Assembly: GCA_028641055.1 (NCBI GenBank)
Contig: CM054062.1
Location: forward strand, 234,186,376 to 234,250,375
DNA length: 64,000 bases
Origin: Alopecurus myosuroides
Taxonomy: Eukaryota > Streptophyta > Magnoliopsida > Poales > Poaceae
Direction: 5' to 3'
The notes beneath the pieces are model-generated. The model made no database searches, was not told the origin of the DNA, and saw only the letters and a program-made list of their open reading frames with translations. The translations under genes were made by a program, and so were the position numbers. Below, one piece after another: positions 1-10,673 of this stretch (position 1 is the stretch's first letter; the number at the start of each line of letters is the position of its first letter).

Positions 1-2
1 CA

Positions 3-1426
3 TTCATCACACCTCACGGTGTCTACTGCTACACAACAATGCCCTTCGGGCTGAAGAACGCATGCGCAACATATCAGCGCTGCATGCAAAGATGCCTCGC
101 CAACCTCATTGGCAAGAACGTGCAAGTGTATGTTGACGACATTGTCATCAAGACTCGAGTAGAGGACACACTCCTTGAAGATATTAGAGAAACATTCGAT
201 GCCCTCAACGCGTACAGGATCAAGCTCAATCCGACCAAATGTGTCTTTGGCGTTACGGCAGGAAAACTTCTCGGGTACCTGGTATCCGCCAGAGGCATTG
301 AAGCCAACCCGGAGAAAATACAAGCTATCTTAACCATGAAGGAGCCAACCAACCTGCGCGGAGTACAACAGCTCGCGGGGCGATTAGCCGCCCTAAGCAG
401 ATTCATCGCACGATTGGGGGAGCAAGCATTACCCTTCTACAAGTGGTTGAAGAAGACAGACAAATTTGAGTGGACGCCCGAAGCTAAGCAAGCATTTGCA
501 GATTTGAAGCGGTCATTGCAAAGTAGGCGCATCCTCGCAACACCGCGAGAAGGGGAGCCACTTTTCTTGTACCTAGCCGCCACAAACCAGGTCATCAGCA
601 CATCAATCGTGGTCGAACGACCTGAGGAAGGCAAAGCGTACGGAGTCCAACGCCCAATATATTACATCAACGAAGTACTATCACCATGCAAGCAACGCTA
701 CCCTCACTACCAGAAGCTCGCGTACGGAGTCGTTCTTACCGCCCGCAAGCTCAAACATTACTTCCAGGAACACGCCATTACAGTGGTTAATGATGCGTCA
801 CTCGGGACGATCATGAACAACCCTATGGCATCCGGGAGAATAGCAAAATGGAACATCGAGTTGGGCGCTTGGGACATCACTTACGCAGGACGAAGCGCAA
901 TCAAATCCCAGGTACTTGTTGAATTCCTAAGCGAATGGACAGAATTGCAAACGCCAGGACCACCCGAGTACACAAGCAATTGGATAATGTACTTTGACGG
1001 GTCCAAGAGAAACGAAGGAGCAGGAGCTGGAATAGTTCTTATATCCCCTCAGGGAGACAAGCTGCAATACGTCCTACGATTGGATTTTCCACCATATGAT
1101 CCGGCATCAAACAACGACGCAGAATACGAAGCCTTGTTGCACGAGATGAAGATGGCAATCGCCTGCGGAGCTACTCGCCTAATGATCTACGGCGACTCCA
1201 ATCTCATTATGCAACAAACAATGAAAGAGTGTGACGCAATCGCCGAAAACATGATCGCGTATCGCGACATGTACAATCTACTCGAAGGAAGTTTTAAAGG
1301 ATGCGAGCTAAAGCACATCGCAAGATCCAGCAACGAAGAAGCAGATCGACTGGCAAACATGGGTTCCACGAATACACCCATACCACCAGGAATATATTTC
1401 GAACGGGTGATCAAGCGATCGGTAAA
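3..1426 (+). CDS. pol, 5'-truncated by window: reverse transcriptase, RNase H, archaeal-type RNase H
   Basis: The frame is open from base 3 and begins inside RT. FITPHG leads to the MPFGLKNA box at base 39 and the catalytic YVDD at 129-140. The first RNase H follows (about 560-920), but the position that normally carries the first catalytic Asp reads LYLAAT, so it looks like an inactive tether. A second RNase H (about 980-1375) has the Asp-Glu-Asp-Asp set: YFDGS, NNDAEYEAL, GDSNL, EEADRLAN. It converts genomic RNA to DNA and removes the RNA strand in the particle. The frame is lost at the A-run 1424-1427, where one base appears missing; beyond it the same frame runs to 1568 as unrelated residues. 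The integrase continues in another frame. Confidence 0.88.
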
Positions 1427-2776
1427 ATCAAGAAAGCTGCAGAAGCAACAGCAGTGCCAGAAACAGAGGTCAGCCCGCAAGTCGCCCTTATCGAGCTCAT
1501 TCATAACATATCACGACAGGTTTTTCTGGTCGAGCCAGTCTGGACGCAGAAATATCTCGACTACCTGACCAACAGACAGCTCCCGGCTGACCCACGCGAG
1601 GCTCGACAAATAATCGGGCGTAGCAAATCCTTTCGGGTAGTTAATGGGGAATTATACAAGCAAAGCATCTCGGGAATACTTCAGCGCTGCATCGCACCCG
1701 AAGATGGCAAAGAATTGCTCCACGACATCCACCAAGGAGACTGCGGACATCATGCTAGCTGGAAAACAATAATGGGGAAGGCCTTCCGAGCAGGATTCTA
1801 CTGGCTGACAACAGCTACCGACGCAAAGAACCTGGTCGAACGATGCGATGCCTGTCAGCGATTCGCACCAAGACCACATGCACCTGCTACGGAATTGCAC
1901 ATGATACCCATTGCCTGGCCCTTCGCACAATGGGGGCTAGACATGGTCGGACCACTACGCAAGTCCACCCCTGGAGGATATACACACTTGCTGGTCGCAG
2001 TCGATAAATTCACCAAATGGATCGAGGCCACGCCAGTAACTTCGGCTAGTGCCCAATGCGCTGTCAAGTTCCTCGACTCCATCGTATGCAGATTTGGTGT
2101 GCCACACGACATCATTACAGACAATGGTACAAATTTTACAGCAAAGGAAACGCAACAATTCTGCGAGGAAAAGGGTATCAACTTCAAGTTTGCTTCCGTT
2201 GCCCACCCGCAGACGAACGGACAAGTCGAGAGATCCAATGGCTTAGTTTCGGCTGGCATCAAGAAACGCCTACTCGATCGTCTACATCCCGCCGCAGGAC
2301 ATTGGGCGGACGAATTACCCTCTGTCCTATGGAGCCTCCGCACAACTCCTAACCGATCTACAAAATACACGCCATTTTTCATGGTATACGGGGCAGAAGC
2401 AGTCCTCCCCGAGGACGTTCGATTCAGCGCCCCACGAGTTGTGGCCTACAGCGAAGAAACCTCTAACAGGGCACTCGCAGAAGATATGGATGCACTCGAC
2501 GAAATGCGCGACATCGCACTGGCCAGATCCGCAGTATATCAGCAATCTCTGCGAAACTATCATAGTCGCCGAATACGCCACAGAGCATTCGCGGTTGGAG
2601 ATCTAGTGCTGCGACTCAAGCAGAAGGAAGGACATAAGCTTGAACCACCCTGGGAAGGACCCTTCATCATACACGAAGTAATCCCAGGCGGAGCCTACAG
2701 ATTGAAGAATCCATCGACTGGAGGAATCTATTCCAATCCTTGGAATATTGCGCACCTCCGCAAATTCTATCCCTAG
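1427..2776 (+). CDS. pol, integrase part (after 1-nt frameshift)
   Basis: Integrase of the same pol, in a different frame from the RT part. It has an H-H-C-C zinc-binding N-terminus (HDIHQGDCGHH to CDACQ, about 1717-1860), then a DD35E core with Asp in GLDMVGP, Asp in ITDNGTNF and Glu in QVERSNG (about 1930-2240). The C-terminal GDLVLR/PPWEGPF module ends with AHLRKFYP and a stop at 2774-2776. No chromodomain is present, as expected for Tat. It would insert the cDNA into the host chromosome. The core is undamaged; only the upstream frameshift separates it from RT, so this copy probably cannot make full-length Pol. Confidence 0.88.
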   Translation: MKKAAEATAVPETEVSPQVALIELIHNISRQVFLVEPVWTQKYLDYLTNRQLPADPREARQIIGRSKSFRVVNGELYKQSISGILQRCIAPEDGKELLHDIHQGDCGHHASWKTIMGKAFRAGFYWLTTATDAKNLVERCDACQRFAPRPHAPATELHMIPIAWPFAQWGLDMVGPLRKSTPGGYTHLLVAVDKFTKWIEATPVTSASAQCAVKFLDSIVCRFGVPHDIITDNGTNFTAKETQQFCEEKGINFKFASVAHPQTNGQVERSNGLVSAGIKKRLLDRLHPAAGHWADELPSVLWSLRTTPNRSTKYTPFFMVYGAEAVLPEDVRFSAPRVVAYSEETSNRALAEDMDALDEMRDIALARSAVYQQSLRNYHSRRIRHRAFAVGDLVLRLKQKEGHKLEPPWEGPFIIHEVIPGGAYRLKNPSTGGIYSNPWNIAHLRKFYP

Positions 2777-3053
2777 GTTTACTTGTTCTCACAACAAATA
2801 AGGCTATACTAGCCACTCTTGTAGCTCGAATACATGGCTCCTCAGTCATCGCAATAAAAACATGGTTTCTCCATATTATTCATTCGCAACTTCCTGTTTT
2901 TATGCGCTCAAAAGTTACAGGAACACACCCCATAAACACACGGGGGCTACGCCTACAACTAAGCATTACAGGAAAAAAGCATACATACAAGGTTATACAC
3001 CTTACAACAGTTTTGCAAACTATACAAGGATACAGGATATGCGCATCCGACAA

Positions 3054-6000
3054 TCAATCAAAGCGCTGAGCATTCTCAGTCGCCAAAACTCTATCTACCT
3101 CATCAGAGGACAATCGGATGATTTTCTCCGCTGCAGGACGAACAACATCATAGAAGGGGGAAATATCATCGATTGGATCATCTGGGAGCCTGGCTACGGA
3201 GTTAAAATCTATTTCAGGATACCATATTCGGACAAAGGATAGAGCTACAACCGCGCCGCATGTCATTTGATTGCGCACACACGCGCGAACCTCTCCTTCA
3301 CGTCCATACAATCTGAGAAGATAGCTCCAGTCTTCAGGACCCCTTTCGAGTGGGTAGAAAGCAGCGTTCATCGTAATCAGGACCTCGTGAAAAGAACTCA
3401 CGAGAATTCTCGCTTGCAGAACACGGAACTTCAAGGTGGCCATTACAAATCCCCGACTGCGATCAGACCAGAAGTTACTCGCATGAGGATTTGAGCTACC
3501 AACCCCCTGAACTATATGGTTTTCAACCCACTGCTTTTCTTCCCTGTCATCAGGTCTGACAACTGAATAGTAAGCATGCTTAATCAGCTAAGGAAACAAA
3601 GCTAAAAGAAGACACGGGGGCTGTATTACTTACACAGCAAATCCCTCGCCACCAGCGATAATTCGTCCATCAGGAACTGCTCACGTTCAGCCGCCAGTTT
3701 TTGCTTCGACTTCGCCACATCGGCTATACCGCGCAAAACTTTAAGCTGACACTCACCCTCCCGGACCTTATCACGAAGACCAGCATAGGTGCCAACCGCG
3801 GCAACAAGGGGATTTACTGGAGTAGCATGTCCACTCGAAGATTCTGCAACTACCCCGGTAGCCTGGAAGAATACAAGGAAAGAAGTAAGAAGCCCTATTC
3901 GAAATATTTCTAGTCGCACATCTGACAAAAGTGCTCGGGGGCTACTCCCATCGGGAGAAAATACACAAGCTACGGGAGGCAATTTCCAGAACGAACACTT
4001 CGATTAAAGACGATGAAAATACGGGAATACATCCCAAGGTTCATTACATTCACGAAGGAAAAGAAAAAAGAACAAAACTAAGAAACTACAGTGGTGCTCC
4101 CACTAGTGGCAGTCGCCCCTCCTTTCAGTCGAGCAAATAGCTCAGACAGCCTCCGAGCAAGAATGGTGGCCTGCTCGCCAAAACGAGAGAGCCGTACCTT
4201 TTTGCCCGTCGAGGGGTCGACTGGAAGAGCTGAGTAGGCCTCCTCCAAGCCATTGACTCCGTGCGCCAGCGCGAACTGAATCGCAGTCTTCGCACCAGAT
4301 TCCGACTGGGCGACTGCGTAAGCATCCAGGAGATTGCCCTCCGAGAAGATCTTCAGCAGGCCGTCTAGTGCGGATGGAGGAGCAGCGTTGGCGAGAAAGC
4401 GACTGTGCAATTGCGACAACACTTGGGTGGCATCTCCAATCAAGGAGCACACTCCTTCGGCGTGCCTCTTGAGTTGAGCAAGTGTGTCGGTTAACACATC
4501 TACTCGCTGGATCCCAGGGATCTCCAAAGGAACATCCAGAAGACCTGCAAAGGAAAAGAATGTCAAAATTTCGCAAGTTCACCAAGACAAAAGATACAAT
4601 TGCGAGAGCCTAAGCCACTTACCCGCGAAACGCTCAGCAAGGGGACGGAGGAATGTGACAAGGTCAGAATCGGCCTTATTGCCAGCTTCCTGTTGATCCT
4701 TCAAAGCTTTTCTCGCATCCGCGAGTTGCCTATCAAGATCCTCCGACAGCATGCGGGATGCCTCCAGCTCTTGTCGAACAGCTGCCAAATTAGCTTCTTG
4801 AGTGGTTGCCCGCTCAGAGAGCTTGACTCTCTCGGACTCCGAATGTTCGAGTTGAGCTGCGCAATAAACATTTGTTAAACATCAAGAATGGAGACGACAA
4901 TAGAAACAAAAGAAGACAATGAGATTTTACTCTTAAGGAGCTCGTTCTCGGTGTGGAATCGACTACAGTGTGACTGAATCCTTTCGCACTCCGATTCGGC
5001 AAGAACAACGCGGCGACCGATCGCCGCAAGCGAGTGAACAAGCGACTGCAAAAGTACAGAAATAGAAGAATTAGAAGATATAAATTAGAGCCTGTACCCG
5101 ATTGAATTCAATCGACTACAGCCTCGGGGGCTACTCCCATCGGGAGCACTGTCGTGCACCCGATAGAAATCAAGACGAAGAAAATAGAGCAAGATTTTGA
5201 GCCTGTAGCCGATCGCAAGCAATCGACTACAGCCTCGGGGGCTACTCCCATTGGGAGCACTGTCGTGCACCCGATACAAATTCGAAGACAAACTACAAAG
5301 TTTACCTGGCCCGTGGCGCGGGAGAGAGGATCTGCGGAACTGTCCGTCGCTTCTTTCGAAGCTGAGGTCCTGGCGGCAAAGCTAGGAGCTTCACGTTCCG
5401 CAGTCGCCGCATTGGGCGCTGCGCTGGGAGAATTCTGGACGGTGCCAGCATTGGGAGCTCCACCCGCAGTTCCTGCTTTGTTCCTCTTTTCGGGAGGAAC
5501 ACAAGAAGCGTACCTGCGAGGGCTGATGGCCTGGACACTGCGGCAAAAAAGAACAAGGAATCAAACATCAAGCGCAGAAGAAAGAACGTTCGACTAAGAA
5601 TGAGGAAAATAACTTACTCGTCATCTTCATCTTCATCCAGCAAATCCGCGTTCCAAGCGGTTGCGATTACTGGGAATGAAGGCGAAGGGGCGAGGGAGCG
5701 AAGTGGAGTCGCGGAGATAGGGGCCTTCCCGGGCGATTCCTCCAAGGAATTATCCTTGGAGGTAGCCTCGTTATCGTCCTCTACCCGACGACGCTTGCAA
5801 CGACGTAGGCCGCCATTCGAGCCCTCCGCGTCATCCGAAGAATCGTCCTCGGAGCTCGAGGAAGCATCGGCTACACTGGTATCGGCTAAGCCGTCCAGGT
5901 GACTCACCAATAACTCCGAGGCGTCTTCTCCCACAACTGGCGGGTAGCAGTTCGCCACCGCTAAGCTCTACAAAGACGGAAGAGGGAGGCAAGAAAACAT

Positions 6001-7029
6001 TCAGTCGACCAAAGACTCAAAGCAAAGAAGAAAATAATGACGAGTGGAAAGGATAAAACTAACCTCGGCTGGTGGAGGTTTCGAAGCGTCGAAGGCTTCG
6101 ACTGAGCAGTCGGGGAACTTCTCCCCAACCTTCAAGCTGGTGACAGCCGCGATTTTCTTCTCGAACTCAGCGTTCGAAAGTTCCTCGCGGCTCACTCGGC
6201 TAGGATCTTCAGCGCCTTGGTATTCCCACATGGTGGAAGGCCTTTGCTGCAGCGGCTGGATCCTGCGCTTCAGAAAAATACTCGCCAGGTGCAGCCCGTT
6301 GAGTACCACTCCGGCGGTTTGATCCCGGAGAGCGGACACTCTTGCGAGTAGGGGCGTCCCGACCTGGGTTTCTTCGGCTGACAGCTTGTGCGCCCAGGAC
6401 TTCCGCCTCTTCAAAACAGCGAACGGGTGGAATTCCACGAGTCCACCCGAGCTGTTGTCGATGACGTAGAACCACTTCTTCCGCCAGCCTTGGGCGGAGT
6501 CGACGAAGTGCATGTTGAAGTAGCTGCTCTCCAGTCGCGCCTGGATCCCGAAGCCGCCTGTGCGCAGCGGCTCGCCAGGCTCGGAGTCCACCCGCGATTT
6601 CTCGCGGAAGATGCGAACTTTGAAGAGGGCCTTCCACAGCGCCCAATGAGGGCGAATGCCAAGAAAGCATTCACAGAACACGATGAAGCACGAAATGTGC
6701 TGCACCGCATTCGGAGGAAGATCGTGAAGCTGTATGCCATAGACATACAGCAACCCGAGGAGAAAAGGATGGAGAGGGAAAGAAAGACCCCGAGACACGT
6801 GGTCCGCAAAGACCACGCGCTCGTTCGATTGCGGGTTTGGTACCTCTTCTTTCTTCCCGAGGCGCACCCGCTTCTCAGATTCAGCCGGCAGCAGCCCCTC
6901 CCGCTGCATCTCGTTGATGCTCTTCGCGGTGGTATTGGGGGAGCGCCAGTCGCCGGCCCGAGGTGCCGGTTGCGTGGAAACGTCTCCGGATGCGGAAGCG
7001 GCAGCACCGCGTCTTTTGCCTCCGGCCAT
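3054..7029 (-). CDS. Antisense spliced gene within the Tat element (8 exons, predicted 1029 aa)
   Basis: Exons by eye on the minus strand: 7029-6064, 5967-5618, 5537-5306, 5045-4931, 4856-4623, 4544-4090, 3862-3634, 3562-3054. All introns are GT-AG, the phases agree, and the coding sum is 3090 nt with no internal stop. The ATG at 7029 is the first after a TATA box at 7131-7138. Residues about 70-200 (FPLHPF, GIRPHWALWKALF, WRKKWFYV) resemble the plant 'putative gypsy type transposon' domain (PF04195). Exon 2 is rich in Ser/Asp/Glu and has a basic RRCKRRR (about 377-383) that could be a nuclear signal. Exons 4-5 look coiled-coil. The donor of exon 6 (GTAGTT) is weak; if unused, a stop at 4078-4080 gives 787 aa. 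Function unknown. Antisense ORFs in this position are known from Grande-like elements; the intact multi-exon frame is what I see here. Confidence 0.78.
5089..5281. repeat. Tandem repeat of about 77 bp inside antisense intron 3
   Basis: Copies at 5089-5165 and 5200-5281 share GAGCCTGTA, AATCGACTACAGC, CTCGGGGGCTACTCCCAT and GAGCACTGTCGTGCACCCGAT, separated by a 34-bp spacer. Each contains the CGGGGGCTAC core of the element's polypurine tract. Both copies sit wholly in the intron 5305-5046. Confidence 0.8.
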
Positions 7030-7130
7030 GGCTGGCAGTGTGAGCTCGAGCGCAAGGAAGAAGATGAGCACGGGAAAGAAGATGGTTGAAGGCAAAGGCT
7101 GGGAAAATTTTACCGCAGCGTTAAGTCCTG

Positions 7131-7138
7131 TATTTATA
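7131..7138 (-). promoter_or_regulatory. TATA box of the antisense gene
   Basis: The minus strand reads TATAAATA, 93 bp upstream of the first ATG (7029). That fits a start site near 7100 and a 5' leader of about 70 nt without an upstream ATG. No other function is evident for it on the plus strand. Confidence 0.65.
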
Positions 7139-7172
7139 CACGAAGCGGGTTAATCTCAGCCACTCGATGTGC

Positions 7173-7400
7173 TACGTGGCACGTATCGCAGCCACCACGT
7201 GTGAAGATGAAACGAAGGGGCGGTGAACGCTGTTCCGTGCCACGATCTTAACAGAAGATCGTGCGCATTTACTGCGCAGTTCGCGTAAAAAACGGAGGCG
7301 ACGTCTCGTTTCCCGGTCAAAAAGCTGACTAGGTGGGCCAGCCTATCTGCTACCACTCCGTCACGTCCCATCGGGAGGAGAAGAGTGCGCCATGACGTCA
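7173..7400. promoter_or_regulatory. bZIP-type boxes upstream of the antisense gene
   Basis: CACGTG (G-box) at 7196-7201, a TACGTG core near 7173 and the full palindrome TGACGTCA at 7393-7400 lie 35-270 bp upstream of the antisense TATA box. These are classic plant bZIP-binding cores linked to ABA or stress responses. Binding is inferred from motif and position only. Confidence 0.45.
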
Positions 7401-7447
7401 TGGCACGCATCATCAAATTCAAGAACTTTCGAATGGACAATTCAAAC

Positions 7448-7637
7448 ACGAAAATAGCTTCGTATGAAATTCCTTCGACTGAAGGCAATTCCTTTACGAA
7501 TAAATCATGGAGCAAGACCTCTTTTAAACAAGAGAATCAACCTATACACGAAAACTCTTTCGTATAGGCGCAACAGTCCAAACATGAAAACTCTTTCATA
7601 TGGACACAACTATCTACAGTACGAAAACTCTTTCGAC
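7448..7637. repeat. Four short imperfect hairpin repeats (ACGAAAACTCTTTCGT type)
   Basis: A 14-18-base near-palindrome with core CGAAAACTCTTTCG recurs at about 7448-7465 (variant), 7549-7564, 7592-7607 and 7620-7635. The second is extended by CCTATAC/GTATAGG flanks (7541-7568) and the third by TCCA/TGGA-like flanks. They lie between the antisense promoter and the 3' LTR. Confidence 0.6.
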
Positions 7638-8233
7638 TGAGTCTTAAAACAATCATTCGGGTAGAAAGAATCTACCTCCATTCACGCATGATATTTCTAC
7701 ATCATAAAAGCCTGGATTGTTTAGCCGACTAGGCACATCCGGATGCCATATTCTTCGAATATGAAGGTAAGACCCCAAAAGATCTTTCTTAAGGGCCTGG
7801 AATCGCACTCGAAAGCTGCGTCCTCCGGTATAAGATCCATGTCAACAACACGAAGAAAAATCCTAGCGGACGCGCCGGGTACCCTCATAGGTTAAGTTCG
7901 ACTCAATAAGTCCACAACGGCCCAGTCGCAACAATCACCTTATCGGATTCGAGTCGGAGGTCTCGAATCCGTGTAGGCAGGAATGTTTTTGCCCTAGTCG
8001 CAATTAATTGGCCCTGATCTCTCGGGAGAGCCAAACTACTGTGCCGCATCCTTCTGCAAATAAAGCCGCAATAACAGGCACCTAAGTCGCTCGACACTCG
8101 AGCATAGGGACTCATTGCACAGGGAACACACCCTTCAAAACAGTAAGCAGCCAAGCTGTTTATTCAAAAGGAAAAGCAAGGCCAAAAATGGTTTGACCGT
8201 CTACTCGACTGGAAAATTCCCACTCGAGCAAAC

Positions 8234-8246
8234 GCTCGGGGGCTAC
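8234..8246 (+). other. Polypurine tract (PPT) of the Tat element
   Basis: GCTCGGGGGCTAC directly precedes the TG that opens the 3' LTR, where plus-strand DNA synthesis is primed. The same CGGGGGCTAC core is found at 2941, 3936, 5125 and 5236. Confidence 0.65.
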
Positions 8247-8737
8247 TGACGAAGATATGGATTCTGGATCCTGCGGATAAGGACACCCCTTCTCAGGCCC
8301 AAGGTGAAGGCCCAAGAAGAGGAGCCCTTGGAGTACTCCAGAAGGCCCACGTGAAGCCCACCCGCACTAAACTTGCGGGTTAAGTTAGAAAACATGTAAT
8401 CGACCTAGCTAGGGTTGGAGTCCTCTCCGGGTAGAACTCGAGACCTGGCCGCCTATATAAGGTCAGGAGAGCCCCCGAGAGAGGACCAAGCAATACCGCA
8501 CGACCAAAAGCCTTGAACTCGAGACCTACTCTCGATTCGAGCACAACCTTTGTAACCGATCTAATCTTCAATACAGATCGACAAGAGGCAGGAGTAAGGG
8601 TTTTACCTCTACGAGGGCCCCGAACCTGGGTAAATCTCGCCCCCTGTCTAGCCGACGATTCCACCAGCGCTCATGGGTTCTCCTAATCGAAACCCGATAG
8701 GTTCATCGAAGGGATTTGTTGAGTCAGGGATTCGACA
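8247..8737 (+). repeat. 3' LTR of the Tat element (491 bp)
   Basis: It begins TGACG after the PPT and ends CGACA. A TATA box (CTATATAA, 8453-8460) lies about 210 bp in, followed by a C-rich start region. Boundaries are inferred from TG...CA and the PPT because the partner LTR is outside the window. Confidence 0.7.
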
Positions 8738-10673
8738 ATGATTGCGTCGTTTTTGATATAGGAGGGAACCATGTTAGTAGGCCAACATATGAATTCTTTG
8801 TTGTGTGCATGATTAAATAATGCAAGAAGTTAGAAAAATGGGATGCGATTAAAATAAATGGCGTATACCATCATTTTTTATTCTAAGGCATGTTGTTTGT
8901 TTCGTCATGTCAACTTTCATCTTGATATCTTAAAAGATAAACTACTTTAATACACATATGTGTGATTTGGTGTTCGAGTAGGAGAGCAAGACGTTTCATG
9001 TATTTTGCTCTTCTTGAACTACAAATATCATAAGAACTTTTTATATACCCTAACTTATATTTATACAAGAAGTCGTCAAATAAAAAAATATGCAATCAAT
9101 GACTATTCACACATAAATTAGATGGTCCATAATACTTGACTAAGGTACAAGTACTAGATCAATCTATTGAAATACGAGTCAGGCTACTTTATATCTGCAT
9201 CTATAAAGAAGATAGCCTCGCTCAGTTTATAGGGAAAGTAGATTTAAACTATCACCATCTTGGTTGATTTTCTTGTGAATGCAACTTTGCATTCCTACTT
9301 ACCTGTATGGGTTTCGTCACGGTTTAGTTAAACAAACATGTCTATATATACCATACTAATTACTTTAATTAATGTAAAGACTCCAAAAAAATTGTAAATG
9401 ATATTCAGTGTCCTATATCTATGAACATGAGATTTAGTCAACCGTGAAATTAGGCTAATATCGGTCGATAATATGAAATAAATAATAGCTCAAAGGTAAA
9501 TAAAAATAAATTCTATAGTTTAGTACATCCACATGAAATCTATATACTAAATTTAGAAAATGATAACGTTTATGCTGGTGAAATTTGTAAATTGAATTTA
9601 TAGGTATGCATCCCTAGCAAAATATGTCTATATCCAATATTCGAATAAGAAATAAGATATTTATTCCACAACGACATTACTACCAATGTCACTAGATGAT
9701 AAAAAAAAACACATAAAGTTCTACAAAAAAAATATGTATACTTTAAAATATTCCTATAAAGTTTACATACTAAATTAAGAAAATATAGCATACAAAACAC
9801 AAATATCGGTCTGAACGGAATCCGGGAGGAAAAAAATCTAGTAATTATTGAAGGAGCCAGTGGGGATGGACAAGAATGAAATCAGGGAAGAACTCCTAGT
9901 GTTCTATCTTTTAAATATATTGGTACTACATATGGATTTCAATGGTAATACTCAAAACATTATATCAACTTCTATGTAAAAGATGGTTTGCAGTTGATAA
10001 CATAATTGTGCATCTATGCTTTATCTGTAGAAATGACTGTTACTAAATATAGAATCATAATTGTCATTAGTGTATGATTGCTATTTTGAAATAATTTTAA
10101 GTAGAGGGTCACATGTGGTTGAAATATTTATACGAAATGCTGAATTGAGTGGATCTATGCGGTTTAAAATGGAAAACGTGGATGTTCCGAGGAAAGCCAT
10201 CAACGGATGTAAGCAATGATTTCTACATGTTTATTGGCCCACTTCTCGCAATATTTGAGAAAGAGCGCTACAATGGTTATCGCGTTTATCATTGCCGAGT
10301 TAGAAGGTCAAAATATCATGACGTCTACATCTCAGGTTCCCTGGCTGTCATTTTGTAGAACCATAAAGCAAGTATGAAGTAAATATTTTCTCAATTAATC
10401 AACATTTTTCGGAATTGGTTTACTTTACGCGCGAATACAATATTATGATTCATTTTGATGGGTTCAAAATCACATGCCATGATTTGGTGGCAATATGAGG
10501 AAAAGAAAAAGGTGTAAATTGGAGAATGATGCGTCCGAAAATGACACGTCTTTATATTTGTTTAGAACATATCTTTGTCATGAAAATGATAGAGATATCA
10601 CTCCAGACCTGCCATTAATCACTAATGTGCAATTTATTTGCAAATCTCTATGTCATTATTTTTACTGTAGATA
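8738..10673. other. AT-rich unclassified DNA
   Basis: About 1.9 kb with no open frame above 76 codons, no LTR edges, terminal inverted repeats or protein motifs that I recognise. It is probably the target of the Tat insertion or an old decayed element. Confidence 0.5.

Larger units (their letters stand above)
7139..8233. other. Non-coding spacer between antisense promoter and PPT
   Basis: Apart from the bZIP boxes and hairpin repeats I see no supported gene. Open frames of up to 119 codons here lack recognisable motifs and splice context. This stretch serves as upstream region of the antisense gene and as 3' untranslated region of the sense element. Confidence 0.6.
1..8737 (+). mobile_element. 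Ty3/gypsy retrotransposon, Tat lineage, 3' half
   Basis: Order on the plus strand is RT, degenerate RNase H, archaeal-type RNase H, integrase, a 5.4-kb block with antisense coding, PPT, 3' LTR. Two RNase H modules plus a long extra region between integrase and 3' LTR are hallmarks of the plant Tat lineage (Grande, Ogre and Retand relatives). The 5' LTR, gag and protease lie left of the window, so the target-site duplication cannot be checked; the five bases after the 3' LTR are ATGAT (8738-8742). Confidence 0.88.

Noticed and set aside
6388..7089. 233-codon plus-strand frame and other frames opposite antisense exon 1
   Set aside because: GC-rich coding exon shadows; only the minus-strand frame joins through splice sites and has a domain match.
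7095..7095. Upstream start giving a hydrophobic N-terminus (PSTIFFPVLIFFLALEL) to the antisense protein
   Set aside because: The codon is TTG, not ATG; the first ATG after the TATA box is at 7029.
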